From Cyanobacteria bacterium T3Sed10_376R1m (GTDB taxonomy: Bacteria > Cyanobacteriota > Cyanobacteriia > Cyanobacteriales > Cyanobacteriaceae): a stretch of 7,841 nt of DNA. The stretch lies in NCBI GenBank assembly GCA_003566215.1, contig PXEJ01000381.1, forward strand, positions 1 through 7,841. The letters are read 5' to 3'. This document shows, piece by piece, positions 1 to 5,560 of this stretch. Below the pieces are notes generated by a model. That model was given only the letters and a program-made list of their open reading frames with translations, was not told where the DNA came from and did not search any database. Each line of letters starts with the position of its first letter. The first letter of the stretch is position 1. Made by a program: the position numbers and the translations under genes.

Positions 1-39
1 CATGTTTTTACAACTGATGGGGGAATGCTATATTCATAA
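1..39 (+). CDS. Possible C-terminal end of an upstream gene (partial)
   Basis: Frame 1 is open from the window edge to a TAA at 37-39 and reads HVFTTDGGMLYS. The codons are less AT-skewed than the non-coding DNA that follows, which is the only reason to suspect a gene tail. Frame 2 is also open, to about position 124, but reads as lysine- and isoleucine-rich translation typical of AT-rich spacer. Twelve codons are too few to assign a family, so this may not be coding. Confidence 0.2.
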   Translation, partial: HVFTTDGGMLYS

Positions 40-168
40 CAAACATAAGATTATAAAATTAAGTTTCAAAATTAAATTGACTTATACCTTGCTAAGAAAG
101 AAAACATATTATGTTGAAAAATAGAACAAAATTAAAAAATAATTAACATTATTAAATACTAAAAAATC

Positions 169-375
169 ATGAATAGCACAGAATTGGCCAGATATATAGA
201 GAACACTAATAGTATTTCAAAACCTTGGTTATTGATTCAGTTGAGAATGAAAAAATTGGAAGAAAATAAAATTAATATTTCTTCTGAAGAATATGACAAA
301 AAAATAGCAGAGATTTACCAAGATATGATGAATTTAGGAGAATGGTGGCGAGGAATAGAAAATGAGGTTTTTTAA
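169..375 (+). CDS. Small charged hypothetical protein, 68 aa
   Basis: I do not recognise the family. The product is short, soluble and mostly predicted helical, with no signal peptide or membrane segment. The middle (about residues 24-50) is rich in Lys and Glu (KKLEEN, EEYDKKIAEIY). The C-terminus carries a tryptophan pair in LGEWWRGIENE, followed by VF and the stop. Mixed third positions and a balanced amino-acid make-up, unlike the flanking AT-rich spacer, argue that it is a real gene. There is no clear Shine-Dalgarno before the ATG (upstream is AAAAAATC), which is common in cyanobacteria. It lies 148 nt before the RNB gene on the same strand, too far to call an operon. No convincing sigma70 promoter pair or terminator was found around it. 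The function is unknown. Confidence 0.6.
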   Translation: MNSTELARYIENTNSISKPWLLIQLRMKKLEENKINISSEEYDKKIAEIYQDMMNLGEWWRGIENEVF

Positions 376-523
376 AATTTAAAGATTAAATATTTGATGC
401 TTAGTCATTTAAAAAAATGTACTAGATCATTACATAAGAAGAAGACAGCATAATATACTACTACTACTTATTCCTCATTTCTTTGTTTATACTTATTCTC
501 CAAAGTCCAAGGATTTAATCGGT

Positions 524-2833
524 ATGAAACCACCTATCCAAACTAAAAAATTTACCTCAGAACAAATTTTTCAGGCTTCCCAAATTAACTTATTCCAGTT
601 AAAGGATGATGAAGACAAACTATCTTTTGAAAATCGTCCTTCAGTATTTGGAATAACGATTGATGATGCCACTACCGTTGATAGAGATGATGGTATTTGG
701 TTAGTAGAGTTAAGTAATGGCAACTATGAGTTACAGGTGAGCATCACCGATGTTTCCGCTTTAATTCCCGAAGACTCTCCCATTGACAAAGAAGCATTTA
801 GTCGAGTGACTACTCTTTATCACACTAAGCCCATAACTCCCATGTTACCCGTTCATGTTAGCACTAATTTGGGATCATTGGAGGAAAGACAAGCACGGTT
901 AGCCATTACTGTTTTTTTTGAAATTAATAGTAGCGGTAAGATAGAAAAATTTAGAATAGAGGAAACAATTTTTAAGAGTTTAAAGGCTTTTAGCTACGAA
1001 GAAGTAGAAACAATTTTAAGTAATCCTCGTGATAATATTCATGACCATATTTTAATCAAAATTCAAAAATTAGCTCAAATGTTAGGTAAAAGCAGAATGG
1101 GTAAGTCGGGAATATTAACTGTGGATGGTTATGTTGATGAGGATGGTAATTTAATTAAGGAAAATATTAATACCTATCAATTAATTGCTGAGTTAATGAT
1201 TTTGACTAATACCACTATTGCTAATGTATTAAATGCTCAAAAAATTCCTGCTTTATATCGAACCCAAGATGTGGGTATTGATGATTTTAGTCGAGCGATT
1301 AAAGAAATGGGACATTGTTTAGTCCCCGCAATTTATAGTATTTTTGCTCAACCTCATGTGGGATTATCTTTGGAGGCTTATTGCCATTTTACTAGTCCTT
1401 TACGGCGTTTTGTTGATTTAGTTAATCATCGTATTGTTAAGGCTCTAATTAAGAATAAAAAATCTAGTTATTCTGTGGATAATTTACAAGATATTGCTAA
1501 TTATATTAATAATTTTAGTAATCAGTATAAACAGGATAAATCTAATTATTTACGCTTGAAACGTAAAAAAGAATTAAAAAGTAAATATATCAGTATAAAT
1601 GATCAGCAAATTAGAGAATTATCTAACGATGACTTTTCAAATTTGGTCGAATATCTTGCTTTTGATGGTAATCTCGATAAAATTATTCATCATCTTCATG
1701 AAAGGTTTAATGATTTACAGTTAAAGGATTTTTATTATTTATGGTTTTTTGGTCGGCTAAAGATTTTTTTTGATTATCCTGATATTGATGGAATTTCTGT
1801 ACTTTTAATTGCTTCTCAAATTATGGGTATAGAGGTAAATTATGATGTAGAATATGATTCTCAAAAACAGCTTTATTATTGTTTTTGTTGTTTAGATAAT
1901 TTAACGAACAAAGTACCAGCAAAAGATACTAAAAAAACTAAGGCAAAGCATAAGTCTGCTTTAATGGCAATAAGAGCTTTTATTGATCAGAATTTGGTTA
2001 ATAAAAATGAAGTAAGTTTCCCGTTTACTAAGAGAAAAAAACCGAGGTCCAAGATTGATGTTTTACCCCATGATGATTTGAATAATTTTGAAAAACTAAC
2101 TGATAAAAATTTATCTAAATCTTTGGATAATCTTATGGAGTCTGATGCTTTAAATGACCAGATTCTTTTACAATTAGAAAAGGTGGTTGACCGTTTACAG
2201 CCTAAAGATTTATATAAGTTATGGTTTATTGCCAAGGTTAATCGCTTTTTTGATTATCCTGATGTTGATGCTGTTTCTGTTTTGTTAGTGCGATCGCAAA
2301 TTGATTCTGTGAAGGTAGAATATGATATAAGCAAAAACCCAGATACATCTTATTTTATAGCGTCTTGCTATGTAGATGGTTTAACCGCTCCACAAGCAGA
2401 AATAAGTAGTAAGAAAAATAAAGCAAAACAACAATCTGCTTTAGCTTATATTAAAGGGTTTATAGAAAACACCCTAACGGATAAGCCTAATGAAATTAGT
2501 ATCAATGATGACCAAAATCTAACAAAAAAAACTAAGTTAGATAACGATAAATCATTAGTCATTAAAGAAAATAAAACAGAAATATTGACCAATCAGCAAA
2601 TAAAAGAAAAAGATTGGATTTCATTATTGCATCAATTTTGTTTACAGTATCAAATTGACTATCCAGAATATCATTATAGTAAGATAGATAGTTTTTTTTG
2701 TTGCAAAGTAAAATTGCTTTATTGTGGTAAAATAATTCAGTCTGAAGGGTATGGCAAAAATAAAAAATATGCCAAACAAAGTGCATCTCAACTACTAATT
2801 ATTCACTATGATTTGAATATCAAAATGAACTAA
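524..2833 (+). CDS. RNase II/RNB-family exoribonuclease with three dsRBD-like modules
   Basis: Predicted Mg-dependent 3'-5' exoribonuclease. The RNB catalytic domain spans about residues 40-310. The TIDDATTVDRDDG motif places D47, D53, D55 and D56 at the spacing of the metal-binding aspartates of E. coli RNase II (D201, D207, D209, D210). The second signature block, FTSPLRRFVDLVNHR, is at 289-303 and supplies conserved arginines. E223 in AELM is a likely counterpart of the conserved acidic residue of that helix. Only about 40 residues precede the RNB domain, so the usual OB/cold-shock domains are absent. No S1 domain is recognisable after it. Instead, residues about 384-488 and 544-648 are two copies of one module: LWF, then FFDYPD, then SVLL, ending in a dsRBD-like KK-x-KAK-xx-SA helix. 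A canonical dsRBD follows at about 697-764 (YPEYHY ... GYGKNKKYAKQSA). AAGGA at 509-513 supports the ATG at 524. It is not the usual Rnb/Rnr or Zam layout, so no symbol is given. RNase activity is inferred from intact motifs. Confidence 0.88.
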   Translation: MKPPIQTKKFTSEQIFQASQINLFQLKDDEDKLSFENRPSVFGITIDDATTVDRDDGIWLVELSNGNYELQVSITDVSALIPEDSPIDKEAFSRVTTLYHTKPITPMLPVHVSTNLGSLEERQARLAITVFFEINSSGKIEKFRIEETIFKSLKAFSYEEVETILSNPRDNIHDHILIKIQKLAQMLGKSRMGKSGILTVDGYVDEDGNLIKENINTYQLIAELMILTNTTIANVLNAQKIPALYRTQDVGIDDFSRAIKEMGHCLVPAIYSIFAQPHVGLSLEAYCHFTSPLRRFVDLVNHRIVKALIKNKKSSYSVDNLQDIANYINNFSNQYKQDKSNYLRLKRKKELKSKYISINDQQIRELSNDDFSNLVEYLAFDGNLDKIIHHLHERFNDLQLKDFYYLWFFGRLKIFFDYPDIDGISVLLIASQIMGIEVNYDVEYDSQKQLYYCFCCLDNLTNKVPAKDTKKTKAKHKSALMAIRAFIDQNLVNKNEVSFPFTKRKKPRSKIDVLPHDDLNNFEKLTDKNLSKSLDNLMESDALNDQILLQLEKVVDRLQPKDLYKLWFIAKVNRFFDYPDVDAVSVLLVRSQIDSVKVEYDISKNPDTSYFIASCYVDGLTAPQAEISSKKNKAKQQSALAYIKGFIENTLTDKPNEISINDDQNLTKKTKLDNDKSLVIKENKTEILTNQQIKEKDWISLLHQFCLQYQIDYPEYHYSKIDSFFCCKVKLLYCGKIIQSEGYGKNKKYAKQSASQLLIIHYDLNIKMN
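1673..2467 (+). repeat. Intragenic duplicated ~105-residue module in the RNB protein
   Basis: Two copies of one module encode residues about 384-488 and 544-648. They are offset by exactly 480 nt (160 codons), measured from the shared FFDYPD block. Over the 45-residue core beginning LQ-x-KD, 25 positions are identical without a gap, including LW, FFDYPD, SVLL and SQI. At DNA level, 1741-1800 and 2221-2280 match at 45 of 60 positions. The linker between copies (about 489-543) is low-complexity and charged. This looks like an old in-gene duplication rather than a recent one, because the first half of each copy has diverged. Confidence 0.85.
2290..2297. repeat. HIP1 octamer
   Basis: Perfect GCGATCGC palindrome inside the RNB gene, coding for part of VRSQI in the second duplicated module. 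HIP1 is the highly iterated palindrome of many cyanobacterial genomes. Confidence 0.9.
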
Positions 2834-2875
2834 AAGTATTGATTAATATCTTAATTTTTACTGTTACAAGATAAT

Positions 2876-3337
2876 ATGAATAAAATTGTTAAATACTTAA
2901 AAGAATCCTATAGAGACAAAAATTTTCTAATGGTAATTCATCTTACTGAAAATGCTGTTTCTAAAATATTATCTTTAGCTTTAATTATTGTCATTTTTGC
3001 CTCTTTAATTGATTTAATTTTCATATTAAGTAGAGACTTATTTGTTGATGGTGGTTTTGGTTTTGTTCGTAATGGTTTAATAGAAATATTTGGACTTTTT
3101 TTAAATATTCTCATTGCCCTTGAATTGTTAGAAAATATTATAGTCTATCTTAGAAAACACGTTGTACAACTAGAGTTAGTCTTAACTACTGCGTTAATTG
3201 CTGTTGCCCGTAAAATAATTATTTTTGATCCTAAGCAATATGAAAAAATAGATTTAATTGCATTGGGAATAGCGATTATTTGTTTATCTGCTAGCTATTG
3301 GTTAATCAGAAATTCCCATAAAACAGAAGATGAATAG
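2876..3337 (+). CDS. PsiE-family (phosphate-starvation-inducible E-like) membrane protein
   Basis: Small integral membrane protein of 153 residues. Four hydrophobic helices are visible at about 28-51, 67-91, 98-117 and 125-145, with short charged ends. Family features include the second helix ending in ILIALELLENI, then YLRKHVVQLELVL, then ALIAVARKIIIFD, which is typical of the cyanobacterial PsiE group. The biochemical role of PsiE is unknown; the name comes from phosphate-starvation induction in E. coli. I found no convincing Pho-box direct repeats upstream, so phosphate control should not be assumed. The ATG lies 42 nt after the RNB stop with no terminator between, so co-transcription with the RNase is likely. 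The ribosome-binding site is weak (ACAAGATAAT). The gene converges on the GTPase gene, with 54 nt between stops. Confidence 0.82.
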   Translation: MNKIVKYLKESYRDKNFLMVIHLTENAVSKILSLALIIVIFASLIDLIFILSRDLFVDGGFGFVRNGLIEIFGLFLNILIALELLENIIVYLRKHVVQLELVLTTALIAVARKIIIFDPKQYEKIDLIALGIAIICLSASYWLIRNSHKTEDE

Positions 3338-3391
3338 TTAGGGTTTTATAAAAAATGGAACTCGCAATTTTAAGAAGTGTTTTTCTTTCTT

Positions 3392-4747
3392 TTAAGTATT
3401 TATTTCAGTACGTAAACGAGCAATAATAGACTCTGAGGGTACTTGATTTATAATTTCTTTAATCACCGCAGAAGTACCAAAATTTCCCCATGTACAACCA
3501 TTTTGTAGATAAATTTGGGCAGATTTACCAACAATATAAGAACCATAACCGGCAATACTTCCCTGAGCTAAGGCTGCGGTGGCAAAAGTAGTAAAACCCA
3601 TGGGATTTTCCCATAAACTACTAATAGCCGTACTGGTTTTAGCAATACTAAAAACCATCATTGTAGCAATTTCTCCTACTAATAAAGTACCTAAACTTTT
3701 AATAATTGTTTGCCATAACTTTCGGGCTTCATGACTGGTAATAGGTAATCCATATAACCTTGCCAATGATCTAATCATAGTTAAATCTGCGATCGCACCT
3801 ATAATCAAATCAAGAAAAATAATCGGATTAACAGCAACAATTAGTGCCTTATATTTAGCATAGTTCCAAATAAGTTGTTCAGCTTCTTTTGCACGTAATT
3901 CCACCGTTTTATTAGCAATATTTTGCTGAGCAAACTCCGCTTGATTAAGAGCATTTAACGCCAACAAAGCCTTCCCCTCTCGATTTAAAATAGTTAAAAT
4001 TTTCTCCTTTAAACTATCAATTTGAGGAGGTAAATCTTCCCACTCTTGGGTAACTCTTCCATCAGGTAACTCTACCCTAACAGGGATAGGCTGAGGTTGT
4101 GCCGCCACCATTACCACCTCATCAGGAGTCAATAAAGGTTTTTTTGTTTCATCACTCAACTGCTGTAACTGACGATAAATACTCTTAATATCCATATCAG
4201 GATATAAGTCAACCTTATTAAACACTAACAACAAAGGCTTATTACTACGGCGTAACTCCAACAAAGCAAAATATTCTGTACGAGTAATATCCCCTGCCAC
4301 CACAAACAAAATTAAATCAGACTGCTGACATACCTCCCTTGCCATATTTGCCCGAACTTCTCCATCAATTTCATCTAACCCCGGAGTATCAATAAACTCA
4401 ATTTCAACCTTACCTCCTTGTCTTTGCCATCGTATGGATTTAGGCCATTTCGTCACCCCATTAATAGCTCCAGTTTTTAAAACATCCTCTCCCAGCAAAG
4501 CACTTATCACCGTTGATTTGCCTCTGCTTACCAAGCCAAAAGCTGAAATTTTAATTACTTTTTGCTCCAATTTTTCTACCGCATCTTTGAGGGTGCGTAA
4601 ATCATCTTTGACGGCACTTTGTAACTGGGCATTGGGGGGATAATTCCAGTGGCGCCTACTACTGGCATACCAAGACATGGACTGTTGCAAACTTCCACGA
4701 GCCAAACCAATTATAGAAGAAGCGCAAGGGGTTGTTTTTGATGTCAT
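3392..4747 (-). CDS. Era/dynamin-like GTPase with C-terminal DUF697-type membrane region
   Basis: P-loop GTPase of 451 residues with all main G motifs: G1 GLVSRGKST (71-79), G2 threonine in GVTKWP (T99), G3 DTPG (120-123), G4 NKVD (177-180) and a G5-like VAAQP (about 214-218). A helical, partly coiled N-terminus (about 40-66) precedes the G domain. Residues 262-300 form an amphipathic helix rich in Ala, Glu and Gln. From about 300 to 445 come hydrophobic helices (NPIIFLDLIIGAIADLTMIRSLARLYGLP, split here as a motif region 307-335; then 345-368 and 385-415) that fit the DUF697 domain of cyanobacterial GTPases. It probably binds the inner or thylakoid membrane; substrate and partners are unknown. 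The start follows TAGGTTAAT, a weak ribosome-binding site. The gene is monocistronic in this window, with no good sigma70 pair upstream. Confidence 0.85.
   Translation of the reverse strand: MTSKTTPCASSIIGLARGSLQQSMSWYASSRRHWNYPPNAQLQSAVKDDLRTLKDAVEKLEQKVIKISAFGLVSRGKSTVISALLGEDVLKTGAINGVTKWPKSIRWQRQGGKVEIEFIDTPGLDEIDGEVRANMAREVCQQSDLILFVVAGDITRTEYFALLELRRSNKPLLLVFNKVDLYPDMDIKSIYRQLQQLSDETKKPLLTPDEVVMVAAQPQPIPVRVELPDGRVTQEWEDLPPQIDSLKEKILTILNREGKALLALNALNQAEFAQQNIANKTVELRAKEAEQLIWNYAKYKALIVAVNPIIFLDLIIGAIADLTMIRSLARLYGLPITSHEARKLWQTIIKSLGTLLVGEIATMMVFSIAKTSTAISSLWENPMGFTTFATAALAQGSIAGYGSYIVGKSAQIYLQNGCTWGNFGTSAVIKEIINQVPSESIIARLRTEINT
3789..3796. repeat. HIP1 octamer
   Basis: Perfect GCGATCGC inside the GTPase gene, in the stretch coding for the IGAIADL part of the membrane region. 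Confidence 0.9.
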
Positions 4748-4992
4748 ATTAACCTATGAAATTTATTGATTAATAAAATATTTTTAAAAAATCAATTTTA
4801 ATATACTATACTTAAGTAGTTGAAAAATAAAAAGAACTTTAAGTTTATTATATGTCATTAAAGAGTTTATGGCTAACTTTTGCATTAATTATCGTGTTTT
4901 AAAATAGTAAAATATTAGATTTAGAACACAAAAAATAGATTTAAGGACAGTTTTAGTTGTTTTCATTAATATCCTTTTATTATAAATTATTC

Positions 4993-5015
4993 TTGTTAAT
5001 TTTTATAATTAACAA
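4993..5015. repeat. AT-rich inverted repeat (8-bp arms, 7-nt loop)
   Basis: TTGTTAAT at 4993-5000 is the exact reverse complement of ATTAACAA at 5008-5015, with TTTTATA between. The pairing could extend outward to TTC/GAA with a two-base bulge. There is no T-run placed to make it a clear terminator for either strand. It could be a weak hairpin, an operator, or a chance result of AT richness. Confidence 0.4.
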
Positions 5016-5237
5016 AAGAAACTATAACTAAAGCTAGATTAACAATATTAAATAAAAAATTAAGCTAATAAATAACTAAATATAATTGTTAAAAATAAAA
5101 TAAAATACAAATATAGATTTTTGAAAATAAATATTAATTATTAATTTTAAGTTAAAGTTTTATCTTAAAGAACATCATAATAATCAAAATAAAACTATCA
5201 TTTCTATAGTCATAAACAGTAAAATTAGAGAACACCT

Positions 5238-5330
5238 TTACTCAGACTTAAATCGATAGTACAACATAGCTAAATAACCTAGATACAATTGAATAAGACG
5301 AAAAAACTTAGAGTTAGTATATTTTCTCAA
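5238..5330 (-). CDS. Cryptic 30-codon frame: microprotein or tail of an eroded gene
   Basis: On the minus strand a frame opens at a TTG (5328-5330) and ends in TAA (5238-5240). Its content is unusually protein-like for this spacer: an N-terminal RKYTNSKFF, then RLIQLYLGYLAMLYYRF, then KSE and the stop, forming one aromatic, amphipathic-to-hydrophobic segment. The frame is open six codons further upstream (to a stop at 5346-5348) without an ATG. An ATG at 5342-5344 lies in another frame and stops after three codons; a single-base change would join it to this frame. I do not recognise the family. It may be a leaderless TTG-started small protein, the C-terminus of a decayed gene, or chance. Confidence 0.25.
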   Translation of the reverse strand: MRKYTNSKFFRLIQLYLGYLAMLYYRFKSE

Positions 5331-5342
5331 TTCTAAACTTTC

Positions 5343-5370
5343 ATATTAAGTCAAAGGAAGACAGGTTCAA
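5343..5370 (-). promoter_or_regulatory. Weak sigma70-like promoter facing the cryptic small frame
   Basis: Read on the minus strand, TTGAAC (forward 5365-5370) is followed after 16 nt by TAATAT (forward 5343-5348). Each hexamer matches four of six consensus positions. Transcription would begin almost at the TTG of the 5238-5330 frame. In DNA this AT-rich such matches arise often, so the call is tentative. Confidence 0.2.
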
Positions 5371-5395
5371 GACAATTGTCGTATTTGTTCAACAA
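5371..5395. repeat. Two adjacent short palindromes, operator-like
   Basis: GACAATTGTC (5371-5380) is a perfect 10-nt palindrome. Five bases later TTGTTCAACAA (5385-5395) is a perfect inverted repeat around a single C. The hexamer GTTCAA also occurs twice, at 5365-5370 and 5387-5392, 22 nt apart, close to two helical turns. The cluster sits in the least AT-rich part of the spacer and could be a regulator site, but no known consensus is recognised. Confidence 0.3.
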
Positions 5396-5499
5396 TCACG
5401 ATAAATTATTTAGTAAAATCAATAAAATATATTTCACTAGATAAGTATAAATGATTAATTAATAGTAATTAACTTCATATTCTAATTTAAAAATAATAT

Positions 5500-5528
5500 T
5501 TGACCAAATGTGATTATCTAGTTATATT
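5500..5528 (+). promoter_or_regulatory. Sigma70-type promoter of the MscS-like gene
   Basis: TTGACC (5500-5505; five of six consensus) and TATATT (5523-5528; five of six) are separated by exactly 17 nt. A start site near 5535 would give a leader of about 25 nt before the ATG at 5561. This is the best promoter match in the window and supports both the start codon and independent transcription of this gene. Confidence 0.65.
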
Positions 5529-5560
5529 TAAAATGACCCATAAAAAAACAAAATAAGATC

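Larger units (their letters stand above)
4748..5560. other. Long AT-rich intergenic region between divergent genes
   Basis: This 813-nt spacer separates the minus-strand GTPase gene from the plus-strand MscS-like gene. It is strikingly AT-rich, particularly about 4980-5170, where runs of A/T dominate. No tRNA, rRNA or known riboswitch is recognisable. What it holds: a good promoter just before 5561; a hairpin-like inverted repeat at 4993-5015; a 14-nt near-palindrome, CTATACTTAAGTAG, at 4806-4819 upstream of the GTPase gene; two palindromes at 5371-5395; and a cryptic minus-strand frame at 5238-5330. The less AT-rich island at about 5220-5400 differs from its flanks and may be a gene remnant or a small gene. 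Confidence 0.8.

Noticed and set aside
77..112. TTGACT followed by TATTAT as promoter of the first small gene
   Set aside because: The spacer would be 24 nt, too long for a sigma70 promoter.
419..433. NtcA-like site GTA...TAC upstream of the RNB gene
   Set aside because: The spacing is nine bases, whereas NtcA sites have eight, and no well-placed -10 goes with it.
457..468. Short (ACT)4 microsatellite
   Set aside because: Four triplets in AT-rich spacer are within chance and carry no known meaning.
454..493. Two TATACT -10-like hexamers (454-459 and 488-493) before the RNB gene
   Set aside because: The sequences 17 nt upstream (TACATA and TACTTA) are poor -35 matches. Either could be real, but neither is supported.
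1987..2235. Minus-strand open frame inside the RNB gene
   Set aside because: It is a shadow of a strong plus-strand gene with recognisable domains and has no motif of its own.
2834..2875. Pho box expected before a PsiE-type gene
   Set aside because: No PhoB-type direct repeats are present in the 42-nt gap, and the gene is probably read through from upstream.
4434..4643. Plus-strand open frame across the GTPase P-loop region
   Set aside because: The opposite strand carries all G motifs, so this is an antisense shadow.
4852..4902. Sixteen-codon frame MSLKSLWLTFALIIVF
   Set aside because: It looks like a membrane leader, but it is very short, lacks a ribosome-binding site and is expected by chance in A/T-rich DNA.
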